Notes: generated by a model not told the origin, from the sequence alone. Counted from the stretch's first letter, positions 7,807 through 16,534 are shown. The stretch is DNA of 64,000 bases from Tsukamurella conjunctivitidis (GCF_007858475.1 NZ_VIGX01000001.1:62001-126000), one strand, 5' to 3'. Translations and numbers: made by a program.

Positions 7807-8270
7807 TACGCGAGCTTCGCCTTGACGGCGGAGGACAGCCGCTTGCCATCCGCCGCGCCCGCGGCCTTCGCGTTCGCGACCTTCATGACCTGGCCCATCT
7901 GGCGCACCGTCGGGGCCTCGCCGAGTTCGGCGGTGACCTCGGCGATCGCGGCGTCGACGAGGGCGTTCAGCTCGTCGTCGCCGAGCTGCTTCGGCAGGTA
8001 GCGGGACATGACCTCGGCCTCGGAGCGCTCCTTGGCGGCCAGCTCGTCGCGGCCGTTGGCCTCGAAGATCTCGGCGGCCTCGCCGCGCTTCTTCACCTCG
8101 CGCGCGACCACCTTGAGGAACTCCTCGTCGGTCAGCGCGTGTGCGGTGCCCGAGGTCTCCTCGTTCTGGATCGCCGAGAGGAGCATGCGCAGCGTGCCGG
8201 TGACCAGGGTGTCCTTGGCCTTCATCGCGGTCTTGAGGTCGTCGCGGATAGCGGCCTTCACTTCTGACAT
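7806..8270 (-). CDS. GatB/YqeY-domain protein
   Basis: 154 residues, nearly all one YqeY helical domain related to the tail of the GatB amidotransferase subunit. Recognisable parts are L-K-T-A-M-K-A-K-D near the start, K-R-x-E-A-A-E-I-F-E, S-R-Y-L-P-K-Q-L in the middle and M-G-x-V-M-K near the end. The family binds tRNA-like substrates, but its role in cells is unclear. The ATG at 8270 matches the usual M-S-E N-terminus; a TTG at 8279 is an alternative that would add three residues. A GGAGG sits very close (2 nt) to the ATG. It is divergent from the metallophosphoesterase. Confidence 0.9.
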   Translation of the reverse strand: MSEVKAAIRDDLKTAMKAKDTLVTGTLRMLLSAIQNEETSGTAHALTDEEFLKVVAREVKKRGEAAEIFEANGRDELAAKERSEAEVMSRYLPKQLGDDELNALVDAAIAEVTAELGEAPTVRQMGQVMKVANAKAAGAADGKRLSSAVKAKLA

Positions 8271-8323
8271 GTCCTCCAAGTTACGCGGTGTGCGAGGGTG
8301 CGGCTGCTGAGTATCCTGGGGGA

Positions 8324-9274
8324 ATGGCAGTTCATCCTCTTCTTCGTGCCGGAGCCGGTCTGGCGGGCGCGGGCGCCGCGTCCATCGCCTACGCCACGGT
8401 CTTCGAGCGCAACGCCTTCACGCTGCGCGAGCACACGCTGCCGATCCTGCCGCCCGGCACGCCGACGCTGCGCATCCTGCACATCTCGGACCTGCACATG
8501 ACGCCCGGGCAGCGGCTCAAGCAGGCCTGGGTGCAGGAGCTGGCGGCGCTCGAGCCCGACCTGGTGGTGAACACGGGCGACAACCTCTCGCACCCGCGGG
8601 CCGTCCCGTCGGTGGTGCAGACGCTGGGCCCGTTGCTCGGCCGTCCCGGCCTGTTCGTCTTCGGCTCCAACGACTACTTCGGGCCTACGCCGAAGAATCC
8701 GGCCAAGTACTTCGACAAGGATCACGAGCGCAAGCACGGGGAGCCTCTGCCCTGGCAGGACCTGCGGGCCGCGTTCTCCGAGCGGGGCTGGCTGGACGCC
8801 ACGCACACCAAGCACCGCATCGATGCGGGTGGCGTGACCATCTCCGTCGCGGGCGTCGACGACCCGCACATCGAGCGCGACCGGTACGAGACCATCGCCG
8901 GCCGCGCCGACGAGGCCGTCGACCTGCGGCTCGCCCTGACCCACTCGCCGGAGCCGCGCGTACTCGATCGGTTCGCCGCCGACGGCTACGACCTCGCCCT
9001 CGCCGGCCACACCCACGGCGGACAGCTGTGCCTGCCGGTGTACGGCGCGCTCATCACCAACTGCGGGCTCGACCGTTCGCGGGTGAAGGGCGCCTCGGCG
9101 TGGGGCGCGCACATGAAGCTGCACGTGAGCGCCGGGTTGGGCACGTCGCCGTGGGCGCCGTTCCGCACCTTCTGCCGGCCGGAGGCCTCGCTGCTCACCC
9201 TTGTCGGTGCGCCCGTGCGCGACCGGGAGGTGGAGCTCGGCCCCGTCATCGCCCCCGAGGCGGTGCAGGCCTGA
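8324..9274 (+). CDS. Metallophosphoesterase (Rv3683-like)
   Basis: A 316-residue calcineurin-type phosphoesterase with an N-terminal hydrophobic anchor (about residues 8-25). Metal-site motifs appear in order: I-S-D-L-H-M, N-T-G-D-N-L, G-S-N-D-Y (the family GNH/E variant), T-H-S-P-E-P and G-H-T-H-G-G-Q. The ATG at 8324 is 6 nt after TATCCT, suggesting a leaderless mRNA. An upstream in-frame start at 8288 is less likely because it crosses that element. The gene next to tRNA-Pro matches the arrangement in mycobacteria. Substrate is unknown; a membrane-linked phosphodiester is plausible. Confidence 0.9.
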   Translation: MAVHPLLRAGAGLAGAGAASIAYATVFERNAFTLREHTLPILPPGTPTLRILHISDLHMTPGQRLKQAWVQELAALEPDLVVNTGDNLSHPRAVPSVVQTLGPLLGRPGLFVFGSNDYFGPTPKNPAKYFDKDHERKHGEPLPWQDLRAAFSERGWLDATHTKHRIDAGGVTISVAGVDDPHIERDRYETIAGRADEAVDLRLALTHSPEPRVLDRFAADGYDLALAGHTHGGQLCLPVYGALITNCGLDRSRVKGASAWGAHMKLHVSAGLGTSPWAPFRTFCRPEASLLTLVGAPVRDREVELGPVIAPEAVQA

Positions 9275-9329
9275 CCTGCCGATTTCCTGCCCGACGGTGG
9301 CTGTAGTAACCTTATCGAGGTTGTCACCA

Positions 9330-9403
<74 letters not shown>

Positions 9404-9426
9404 CTCGTTGGTTGAGACGACAGCAG

Positions 9427-9460
9427 GGCCCCTGATCAGTGGAAACACTGGCCAGGGGCC
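9427..9460 (+). terminator. Strong hairpin after tRNA-Pro
   Basis: GGCCCCTG (9427-9434) pairs with CAGGGGCC (9453-9460), and CAGTG with CACTG inside, closed by a GAAA tetraloop. Only a short T-rich tail follows, as is common in high-GC actinobacteria. It probably ends the tRNA transcript. Confidence 0.75.
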
Positions 9461-9528
9461 TTACTCGTAGATCGTGTGCCAGCGCGTCGTAGGCTGGCGA
9501 GGATGGATGTGCCTACGCAGCCACGCCG

Positions 9529-10494
9529 GTGGTGAAAGATGTCGTCGTCGTCGCCTACGACGGCGTGCGCTTGCTCGATGTGGCTGGTCCGCTCGAAGTC
9601 TTCTCAGCGGTCTCGGATACGTCGGCGTACCGGACGACCACCGTGTCTCCGAACGGTGGGATCGTCGTTACGCACACCGTGACACAGTTGCTGACCGATT
9701 CCTCGGCGACGCTCGGCGAACGGACGATCGACACGCTGATCGTGCCCGGTGCTGTCGACTGGATGAACTTGATGATCGATGGGCGGCTACGTCAGCTGGT
9801 ACTAGCTCTCGCCCCGCGCAGCCGGCGCATCGTCTCGGTGTGTGCCGGAGCGTTCGTGCTTGCGGCAGCGGGACTTCTCGACGGGCACCGAGCAGCCACT
9901 CATTGGAAACTCGCCGACAAATTGGCCTGCCGTTTCCCGGGAGTCGACGTCGACAGCGACGCCATTTACGTCCGCTCGGGTCGTACCTACTCGTCAGCCG
10001 GCGTCAGCGCGGGCATCGATCTGTCGTTGGCGCTCGTCGAGGAGGACCTCGGGCCGGAGGTGAGCCGCGACGTCGCCCGGGACCTCGTGGTGTTCATGCA
10101 GCGCCCGGGTGGTCAGTCCCAGTTCAGTGTCCGACTGTCCGCGCCGGCGACCAATCGCGAGCCGCTGCGCGCGCTACTCGACACGATCATCGCCGATCCC
10201 ACGCTGGATCACCGGCTGGAAGCGCTCAGTGAGCGGTGCGGCTACAGCGGGCGGCACCTCACCCGCCTGTTCCACCGCGAGCTCGACACCACCCCCGCCC
10301 GGTATGTGGAGGTCGTGCGAATCGAGGCCGCCCGCAGTCTGCTCGAGCAGACGAACTCGACTCTTGATCTGGTCGCTGCGCGTTCGGGGTTCGGTTCCAC
10401 CGAGACCCTCCGGAGGGTCTTCGTCCGGGAGTTGGGCGTTCCGCCGGAGGCCTACCGCCGCCGGTTTTCCACTTCTGGGGCCATTGGCGAGTGA
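9529..10494 (+). CDS. GlxA-family regulator (DJ-1/PfpI domain plus AraC HTH)
   Basis: 321 residues. The N-terminal DJ-1/PfpI-like domain runs from about residue 1 to 185 and contains the nucleophile-elbow cysteine in S-V-C-A-G-A-F. The C-terminal AraC domain (about 215-310) has two helix-turn-helix units, ending with the signature G-F-G-S-T-E-T-L-R-R-V-F and P-P-E-A-Y-R-R-R-F. GTG at 9529 (or the next GTG at 9532) begins the conserved domain; no ATG is available in frame nearby. The following HD-domain gene is likely its target (inference). Codon usage is less GC-biased than in the flanking core genes. Confidence 0.88.
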   Translation: MVKDVVVVAYDGVRLLDVAGPLEVFSAVSDTSAYRTTTVSPNGGIVVTHTVTQLLTDSSATLGERTIDTLIVPGAVDWMNLMIDGRLRQLVLALAPRSRRIVSVCAGAFVLAAAGLLDGHRAATHWKLADKLACRFPGVDVDSDAIYVRSGRTYSSAGVSAGIDLSLALVEEDLGPEVSRDVARDLVVFMQRPGGQSQFSVRLSAPATNREPLRALLDTIIADPTLDHRLEALSERCGYSGRHLTRLFHRELDTTPARYVEVVRIEAARSLLEQTNSTLDLVAARSGFGSTETLRRVFVRELGVPPEAYRRRFSTSGAIGE

Positions 10495-10591
10495 TGTCTC
10501 GATCTGTGGGTTAGTGGTCCTTGTGGACAGCGGCGATCGCGTTGAGACTGGATTGCAACGACCCACGCCAGTTCGGAGCAAGGAGCTCAGC

Positions 10592-11230
10592 ATGTCCGAG
10601 AGCATCGCCGGAATCGTCATTCCGGATACCGAGATCGTCCGGGAGGCGACCGCCCTGGTGCGGAATGCCGCCACCGAAGACGTCTTTCACCACTCGCGCC
10701 GCGTGTACCTGTGGGGCTCACTGAAGGCCGCCGTCCGAGGCCTCGAAGTCGATCCTGAACTCGCCTACGTCGGTGCGCTGTTTCACGATCTCGGCCTCAC
10801 CGACGAGTACCGTACGAGCACCCAACGGTTCGAGATCGACGGTGCCGCTGTTGCCCGAAGGTTTCTGCTCGATCACGGCCGTTCCGAGGAGGAGGCGCGC
10901 ACCGTGTGGCTGGGTATCGCGCTCCACACGACCCCGGAGATCCCGCACCACCTCGCACCGGAGGTGGCGGTTGTGTCGCTCGGTGTGGAAACTGACGTGC
11001 TCGGCCTCGATCTCGGCGAGATCACTGATTCCGAACGCAGTGCGGTCGTCGCGGCGCACCCGCGACCGGACTTCAAGAACAGAATTCTGCGCGCGTTCTA
11101 CGACGGGATGGCCGATCGGCCCGCTACCACCTTCGGGACCATGAACGATGATGTGCTGGCACATTTCGACCCGGACTTTCAGCGTGAGAACTTCGTGGAC
11201 ATCATCCTCGGCAACGATTGGCCCGAGTAG
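10592..11230 (+). CDS. HD-domain hydrolase (cyanamide hydratase-like)
   Basis: 212 residues. Metal-binding residues of an HD phosphohydrolase are visible: V-F-H-H-S-R-R-V-Y (His near 36), then A-L-F-H-D-L-G-L (HD pair near 69) and a later I-A-L-H-T-T-P. The layout fits the small HD proteins annotated as cyanamide hydratase-like, whose real substrates are mostly unknown. The ATG at 10592 has an AGGAG site 8 nt upstream. It lies 97 nt after the GlxA-like regulator on the same strand, so regulation by that protein is likely. Confidence 0.82.
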   Translation: MSESIAGIVIPDTEIVREATALVRNAATEDVFHHSRRVYLWGSLKAAVRGLEVDPELAYVGALFHDLGLTDEYRTSTQRFEIDGAAVARRFLLDHGRSEEEARTVWLGIALHTTPEIPHHLAPEVAVVSLGVETDVLGLDLGEITDSERSAVVAAHPRPDFKNRILRAFYDGMADRPATTFGTMNDDVLAHFDPDFQRENFVDIILGNDWPE

Positions 11231-11248
11231 TACACCGCCGTACGATTC

Positions 11249-12724
11249 TCAGGCCCGCGCCACCACCTTGACCGACTCCATACTCGGATCGGTGGCATCA
11301 GGTGTGTTCATGCCCGCGGCGTGCCCGGTCCGCAGGTAGTCGATCACGGCACCGTCGAACACCTCGCCGGGGACCACTACCGGGATGCCGGGCGGGTACG
11401 GGGTGATCTGCTCGGCGGCCACTCGTCCTGCGGCGGCGACCAGCGGGATCATCTCGACGGCGCCGAAGAAGGCGTCCCTCGGCGACATGACCGTCTCGAG
11501 TTGGAGCTCCGACGGTGCCGGCTGGTGGACGGCCGTCGGCGACGTATCCCAGTGCCCTGTACCCGGCCTCGCCGCCGCGAGATCCGTCAGCGCGGAGAGC
11601 AGCCGGTCGGTCGTGGCGTCGGTATCGGCCTGCGACAGCGTCGCCAGGATCCGGCGGTGATCGCTCAGGCCGACGTCGATCCCGCGCTCCTGGCGCAGCC
11701 AGTCCGCGCAGGTGTACCCGCTCACGCCGAGCCCTGCCACGTCGATCAGTACCTGCAGCTCGTCGAGGTCATGGCTCGCCTCCTCGTGGATGAGCTCGTC
11801 GTGCGCGACGTGCAGGCCGTCGACGCCGTCGACGGTCGCGCGCACGCGCCGCGCACGCGCCAACGCCCGATCGAGCACCGCGCGCCCGTCGTCGGCCATG
11901 TGGCGACGCCACCCGTCGATCGCCGCGTAGACCATCAAATTCGGGCTCGTGGTCATCAGCAGATCGGCGCAGTCGCTCAGGAGGGAACGGTCGACCAGGT
12001 CGCCCTGGACGTGGAAGACCGAGCCCTGCTCGAAACCCGTCCCCATCTTGTGGACACTGACCACGCACACGTCGGCGCCCGCGTCCATCGCCCAGGTCGG
12101 CAGATCCGGGTGGAACGGGAGGTGGGCGCCCCACGCCTCGTCGACGATGAGGGGTTTGTCGCGCTTGTGACAGATGTCGGCGATCGCACGTAGATCGGCG
12201 CACGTCCCGTACGGCGTCGGGCTGACGATGAGCAGACCGGCCGCGTCGGGGTGCTCGTCCCACGCCCGCCGGACCTCCGCGGGTGAAGGCGGATGCGTCA
12301 GGTGCAGGTCGGTGTCCCATCGCGGCGCGACCCACCGGGGCATCAGGCCCGAGAAGACGAGCCCGGCGACGATCGACTTGTGCGCATCGCGGGTGATCAG
12401 CAGCTCACCCGCTCCACCGCCGACAGCGAGCATCGCCGCCTTCACCGAGAGGGAACTCCCGCAGGTGGAGAAGAACGCGAGGTCGGCACCGACCGCGTCG
12501 GCCATGAGGTCCTCTGCCTGCTTGAGGTACTCACCGCGCATGCGCCTGTCGTCCAGCCCGCCCGAGACGAGCAGATCGTTCTGGAAGGGCTCGCGCCCCA
12601 GCGTCGCAGACGTCCGCGCGTCGACGCCGCGGCCCTGCCGGTGACCGGGCGGGGTGAAACCGTACCGCTCCCGGAGCCGGTAATCGTCGAGTGCGTCGAG
12701 TAGTGGGGCGCGCCCCTGATCCAT
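11249..12724 (-). CDS. PLP-dependent Orn/Lys/Arg decarboxylase, fold I
   Basis: A 491-residue basic amino acid decarboxylase of the fold-I (inducible LDC/ADC) type. T-P-P-G-H near residue 24, S-T-C-G-S-S near 86, V-D-E-A-W-G-A-H with the PLP-binding Asp195, and the Schiff-base Lys226 in S-V-H-K-M-G-T-G are all present. It lacks the N-terminal wing domain of the long enterobacterial enzymes. Likely product: cadaverine, putrescine or agmatine; which one cannot be told from sequence. It converges on the HD gene, with 18 nt between stops. Confidence 0.88.
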   Translation of the reverse strand: MDQGRAPLLDALDDYRLRERYGFTPPGHRQGRGVDARTSATLGREPFQNDLLVSGGLDDRRMRGEYLKQAEDLMADAVGADLAFFSTCGSSLSVKAAMLAVGGGAGELLITRDAHKSIVAGLVFSGLMPRWVAPRWDTDLHLTHPPSPAEVRRAWDEHPDAAGLLIVSPTPYGTCADLRAIADICHKRDKPLIVDEAWGAHLPFHPDLPTWAMDAGADVCVVSVHKMGTGFEQGSVFHVQGDLVDRSLLSDCADLLMTTSPNLMVYAAIDGWRRHMADDGRAVLDRALARARRVRATVDGVDGLHVAHDELIHEEASHDLDELQVLIDVAGLGVSGYTCADWLRQERGIDVGLSDHRRILATLSQADTDATTDRLLSALTDLAAARPGTGHWDTSPTAVHQPAPSELQLETVMSPRDAFFGAVEMIPLVAAAGRVAAEQITPYPPGIPVVVPGEVFDGAVIDYLRTGHAAGMNTPDATDPSMESVKVVARA

Positions 12725-12838
12725 GTGAATCCGTCACCTCCGTCGGTCGCGCAGCGCGCGTCGAACACACTGCGTGTGTCGGCGTACCCGATCGCCCGGA
12801 CTGTCAAACATCGCGAACGCCGATGCACCGAAATGCAT

Positions 12839-12868
12839 TTGCCGGGCATGGCTCACCGGCACTAACCT
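12839..12868 (+). promoter_or_regulatory. Candidate promoter of the PAS-ANTAR gene
   Basis: TTGCCG (12839-12844) and TAACCT (12863-12868) are 18 nt apart in the 215-nt gap between the divergent decarboxylase and PAS-ANTAR genes. This would give a leader of about 65 nt. The assignment is by consensus only. Confidence 0.35.
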
Positions 12869-12939
12869 GGCCGCATACCGCTGCGGCGGTACGCCTGCCC
12901 ACGCCACGGGGGCACCACTTCGACGTACGAGGAGATGCA

Positions 12940-13611
12940 ATGCCCCCTGGCCTGGATCACACCTGGGTCGCCCCGGACGGCGCGAAGCCGGCGATCGGGA
13001 CCTTCCGCTTCTACTTCGACGGTGAACGCTGGGAATGGTCCGACGAGGTCGCGTTGATGCACGGGTACCAGCCCGGCACCGTGCAGCCCACGACTGCGCT
13101 CGTTCTCTCCCACAAGCACCCCGACGACCAGAGCGCCGTCGCCCAGACCATCGAGAACGCGATCGCCACACGCGCGCCCTTCTCCAGCAGGCATCGGATC
13201 ATCGATACTGCGGGCGAGGTTCGCACCGTCGTCGTGGTCGCGGATCGGATCGTGGAGAACGGCGAGGTCATCGGCTCGCTCGGCGTATACGTCGATTTCA
13301 CCAGCACCGTGCAGTCGGAAGTGCGCAGCTCGCTCGATCATTTCGTGTCGCGTGTCACCGCCTCACGCGAGCTGATCGATTGCGCCAAGGGCATGATCAT
13401 GTTCGTCTACGGTCTGCCCGCGGACCGCGCCTTCGACCTGCTGCGGTGGCGATCGCAGGAGAGCAACATCAAGCTCCGCGTGCTGGCGGAGCAGCTCCTC
13501 GCCGACGTCGCCGGAGAGGGGCCCGCCCTGGTCGCGAACAGTACGCGTGCCGCCTTCGATCACCTGCTGCTGACCGGACACACCCGCGTCCGGCAGGAGG
13601 ACGCCGGCTGA
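12940..13611 (+). CDS. PAS-ANTAR RNA-binding regulator
   Basis: 223 residues. A PAS-fold sensor covers about 15-125 (W-S-D-E-V-A-L-M-H-G-Y, H-K-H-P-D-D and R-H-R-I-I-D). The ANTAR domain follows at about 145-195 (A-K-G-M-I-M-F-V-Y-G-L, D-R-A-F-D-L-L-R, S-Q-E-S-N-I-K-L-R). ANTAR proteins bind paired hairpins in mRNA leaders and prevent termination, so this is probably a signal-responsive antiterminator. The ATG at 12940 has AGGAG 5 nt upstream; an earlier ATG at 12935 is out of frame. No kinase gene is adjacent, and the PAS domain may sense directly. Confidence 0.9.
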   Translation: MPPGLDHTWVAPDGAKPAIGTFRFYFDGERWEWSDEVALMHGYQPGTVQPTTALVLSHKHPDDQSAVAQTIENAIATRAPFSSRHRIIDTAGEVRTVVVVADRIVENGEVIGSLGVYVDFTSTVQSEVRSSLDHFVSRVTASRELIDCAKGMIMFVYGLPADRAFDLLRWRSQESNIKLRVLAEQLLADVAGEGPALVANSTRAAFDHLLLTGHTRVRQEDAG

Positions 13612-13644
13612 CAGCGCTCCGGACGGTGGGGCGCGGGCTCGGCC

Positions 13645-13818
13645 TTACTGGCCGCGCCGACTCTGCGCGCTGCGGACGTCCCCGGAGGCGAAGGTGTCGG
13701 TGTCGGTGCGGCGACGGTCCAGAAGTGCGAAGAGGGGCTCGTAGCCGGGCGCGGGTACGTCGTCGGGGTAGCCGAAGCGTGCCCACGAGACGAATCTGGT
13801 CCATGCTCGAGTGATCAT
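13645..13818 (-). CDS. Small DUF3349-like protein
   Basis: 57 residues. The core G-Y-P-D-D-V-P-A-P-G-Y-E-P-L-F-A-L-L-D-R-R matches the DUF3349 pattern common in Mycobacteriales, but the C-terminal helix is replaced by a polar tail, so this member is short. The ATG at 13818 overlaps the upstream gene's stop as ATGA, which is good evidence that both are translated. Function unknown. Confidence 0.6.
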   Translation of the reverse strand: MITRAWTRFVSWARFGYPDDVPAPGYEPLFALLDRRRTDTDTFASGDVRSAQSRRGQ

Positions 13819-14111
13819 CGGACCGCTCGGTCTTTCGCCTGGGACGGAGCGGACCGGTCGGTTCGCGCGCCGGTGGACGTGATCACGGTGGAGTGGTGAA
13901 AGGGCAACTGTGCCGGATCTTCCAGATCCGCCTCGGCGCCGTTGACGCGATGCCAGGCCTGCTCGCCGGCCCTCCGGCAACAGGTGATCGCGTGCCCTGA
14001 GGCGGTGCAGCGACTGGCGAACTCGACGCGCCCGACCACGACCGCCCCGTCCTCGGTGGGGATCGGGGCGTCGACGTTCAGCGTCACCGTCAACTCATGC
14101 AATACGGACAC
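13815..14111 (-). CDS. Small hypothetical protein upstream of the DUF3349 gene
   Basis: 98 residues. It starts with a beta-rich segment (L-H-E-L-T-V-T-L-N-V) and contains three cysteines: one in S-R-C-T and a C-C pair in I-T-C-C-R-R. No family was recognised. ATGA overlap with the next gene supports it as a real, coupled gene. It is divergent from the copper-type cassette that starts at 14214. Confidence 0.5.
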   Translation of the reverse strand: MSVLHELTVTLNVDAPIPTEDGAVVVGRVEFASRCTASGHAITCCRRAGEQAWHRVNGAEADLEDPAQLPFHHSTVITSTGARTDRSAPSQAKDRAVR

Positions 14112-14213
14112 GGCGGTTACCTCCCACGTACGGACGCGCGGCGGCGGGCGCGTCGTCCGCTGGGTGCCCGCCTCGGCGGTGACTCAAACATCGGATGCCG
14201 GGAGAGCAACAGG

Positions 14214-14242
14214 TTGACCTGTATACCCCTAGGGGGTATACA
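14214..14242 (+). promoter_or_regulatory. Promoter with CsoR-type copper operator in its spacer
   Basis: TTGACC (14214-14219) and TATACA (14237-14242) are 17 nt apart. A perfect 9-bp inverted repeat, arms GTATACCCC (14221-14229) and GGGGTATAC (14233-14241) around TAG, fills the spacer and runs into the -10 box. TACCCC-N-GGGGTA palindromes are the known binding sites of CsoR-family Cu(I) repressors, so a bound repressor would block RNA polymerase. No csoR gene is in the window. Confidence 0.85.
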
Positions 14243-14308
14243 AGAGGTGCCCGACCGGGCAACCGGTGTCGTCGAATCCGCACGACGCCCACGTCGAAGG
14301 AGCAGGTC

Positions 14309-15109
14309 ATGGACCACAGTGCACACGCCGCCCACACCGCCGCGCCGTTCCCGCAGGGACTGCAGGCCGCCGAACAGGGCTATCGGATCACCCCGGCCCT
14401 GAGCATCCTCGAGGCCGGCCGCACCCGCGTGTCGTTCGTCGTCCTCGGACCCGACGGTGCGCCGGTCACCGCCTTCGACGAGCAGCACGACAAGAAGCTC
14501 CACTTCATCGCCGTCCAGCGCGACACCGGTGGCTTCCAGCACGTGCATCCCGTCATGGACGCGACCGGCACCTGGTCGGTCGACCTGGGTCTCACCCCGG
14601 GCGTGTGGCGGTTCTTCGCCGATGTCGTCCCGACCGCGCTGGGCAGCGGCCTCGTGCTCGGCGCCGACGTCGCCGTCCCCGGCGAGTACCGCCCCGTCGA
14701 CCTGCTCGCGCCCCGCGCGATTGCGACGGTGGACGACTTCCGGGTCTCCCTCGACGGTGCGCTGCGCCCCGGCGAGGCGGTCGAGCTGACGGCCACCGTG
14801 ACCCGCGGCGGCGTGCCCGTCACCGATCTCGAGCCCTACCTCGCCGCCTACGGCCACCTGGTCGCCCTCCGCGCCGGCGACCTCGCTTATCTGCACGTCC
14901 ACCCGCAGGGGGATCCCACGGACCCGGCCACCCCTGCCGGACCCGAGATCCGGTTCCACGCCGTCGCGCCGTCGGCCGGCACCTACCGGCTGTTCCTCGA
15001 CTTCCAGCACGGGGGCACGGTCCGCACCGCCGACTTCACCCTCGTGGCCGACGGTGCGCCGCAGCCCGATCCGCACGCCGGTCACCACGCCGCGCACGCC
15101 CACCACTGA
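14309..15109 (+). CDS. Histidine-tailed protein of a copper-responsive cassette
   Basis: 266 residues with no signal peptide or membrane helix. The N-terminus M-D-H-S-A-H-A-A-H and C-terminus H-A-G-H-H-A-A-H-A-H-H are histidine-rich and look metal-binding. Between them are two beta-sandwich-like repeats with H-V-H-P (H-x-H) motifs, at about 80-85 and 196-200. Similar proteins sit beside copper exporters in actinobacteria, but a biochemical role is not established. The ATG at 14309 has GAAGGAG upstream and lies 67 nt after the -10 box of the CsoR-type promoter; a longer start at 14195 would precede that promoter and is rejected. Confidence 0.75.
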   Translation: MDHSAHAAHTAAPFPQGLQAAEQGYRITPALSILEAGRTRVSFVVLGPDGAPVTAFDEQHDKKLHFIAVQRDTGGFQHVHPVMDATGTWSVDLGLTPGVWRFFADVVPTALGSGLVLGADVAVPGEYRPVDLLAPRAIATVDDFRVSLDGALRPGEAVELTATVTRGGVPVTDLEPYLAAYGHLVALRAGDLAYLHVHPQGDPTDPATPAGPEIRFHAVAPSAGTYRLFLDFQHGGTVRTADFTLVADGAPQPDPHAGHHAAHAHH

Positions 15110-15151
15110 TTCGCCGACAGACCCGTCCACCACCGATCACGAGGAGTCACC

Positions 15152-16534
15152 GTGGGTCCCTTCGCGCATCGCGACTTCCGGCTGCTGTTCAGCGCGCAGA
15201 TCGTCGCGCTCCTCGGCACCGGCCTGACCACTGTCGCGCTCGGCCTGCTCGCGTACGAGATCGCGGGCTCCTCGGCCGCGGTGGTGCTTGGCACGGCGCT
15301 GACGATCAAGATGGTGCTGTACGTGGTCATCGCGCCGCTCGCCGCGGCGTACGTCGACCGGCTCCCGCGCCGCACCTTCCTCGTCGCGCTCGACGTCGTG
15401 CGCGCGGGCATCGTGCTCGCGCTGCCCTTCGTCACCGAGATATGGCAGATCTACGTGCTCATCGGCACGCTGCAGGCCGCGTCGGCGGCGTTCACGCCCA
15501 CCTTCCAGGCCGTCATCCCCGACATCATCACGGACGAACGCGAATACACCACGGCGCTCTCGGCGTCCCAGGTCGCCTACACGATGGAGAGCCTGGTCAG
15601 CCCCGTCCTGGCCGCGCTCGCCCTGCTGCTCATCGACTTCGACGTGCTGTTCGTCGGCACCGCCGTCGGTTTCGTCGCCTCCGCGTTCCTGGTGCTCCGG
15701 GCGACGGTGCCCGACGCGCGCCGGACCGCGACCGGCGGCCCCGTCGACCGGATCCTCTCGGGCGTGCGGATCTTCGCCCGCACGCCCAGCCTGCGCGGCG
15801 TGATCGCGGTCAACTTCGCCGTGGCCGCCGCGGGATCGATCGTGGTGGTCAACACCGTGAACTACGTGCGCGATCGGCTGGGCGGCACCGAGTCCCAGGT
15901 CGCGTGGATGCTGGCCGCGTCCGGCGGCGGCACCCTGCTCGTGGCGCTGGCCGTCCCGCGGCTGTTGGACCGGTTCACTGAGCGGTCCGTGATGCTCACG
16001 GGCGCAGCGCTGCTCACCGTCGCGGCGACCGGTGCGGTCGCCATGGCGGCGGCGGACCGTCCGTCGTGGGCGCTGACGGCCGCGGTGTGGTTCGCCAGCG
16101 GCGCCGGCTCGGCCATGGCGATCACGCCCACCGGCAAGGTGCTCCGCGCCGCGGCGGCGCCCGCCGACGTCGCCGCGGTCTTCGCCGCGCAGTTCTCGCT
16201 CTCGCACCTCGCCTGGCTCGTCGCCTATCCCATTGCGGGGTGGGGAGCCACGCGCTTCGGGCTCGTCCCCGCCTGGGCGCTGCTGGCCGGAATCGCCGCC
16301 GCCGGAGCGATCCTCGCGCCCGCCCTGTGGCGCCGCTCGCCCGCCACGCTCCCCGTGCCCATGCCCGCGGACGCGACAACGCCGGCAACACCGTCCGGCG
16401 CACCGTCGGGCCCGCCGGCCGGCGCGCCCGAGCGCGAACCCGCACTGGTGCCGGGCAGTCCCGCCTGGCGGCAGACGGCCGCCGCGGGCGGCACCCTCAC
16501 CGAATGCCAGTGCACCTGCGGGCAGGCCGCCTGA
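15152..16534 (+). CDS. MFS exporter with a cysteine-rich C-terminal tail
   Basis: A 460-residue major facilitator with 10-12 predicted helices, of the enterobactin-exporter (EntS)-like class judged by its N-terminus F-R-L-L-F-S-A-Q-I-V and the first cytoplasmic loop Y-V-D-R-L-P-R-R. After the last helix comes a ~60-residue proline/alanine-rich tail ending T-E-C-Q-C-T-C-G-Q-A-A. Three cysteines in C-x-C-x-C form are a plausible soft-metal site. GTG at 15152 has a GAGGAG site. The gene is 42 nt after the His-tailed protein, in the same CsoR-type transcription unit, so metal or metallophore export is plausible (inference). Confidence 0.85.
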   Translation: MGPFAHRDFRLLFSAQIVALLGTGLTTVALGLLAYEIAGSSAAVVLGTALTIKMVLYVVIAPLAAAYVDRLPRRTFLVALDVVRAGIVLALPFVTEIWQIYVLIGTLQAASAAFTPTFQAVIPDIITDEREYTTALSASQVAYTMESLVSPVLAALALLLIDFDVLFVGTAVGFVASAFLVLRATVPDARRTATGGPVDRILSGVRIFARTPSLRGVIAVNFAVAAAGSIVVVNTVNYVRDRLGGTESQVAWMLAASGGGTLLVALAVPRLLDRFTERSVMLTGAALLTVAATGAVAMAAADRPSWALTAAVWFASGAGSAMAITPTGKVLRAAAAPADVAAVFAAQFSLSHLAWLVAYPIAGWGATRFGLVPAWALLAGIAAAGAILAPALWRRSPATLPVPMPADATTPATPSGAPSGPPAGAPEREPALVPGSPAWRQTAAAGGTLTECQCTCGQAA

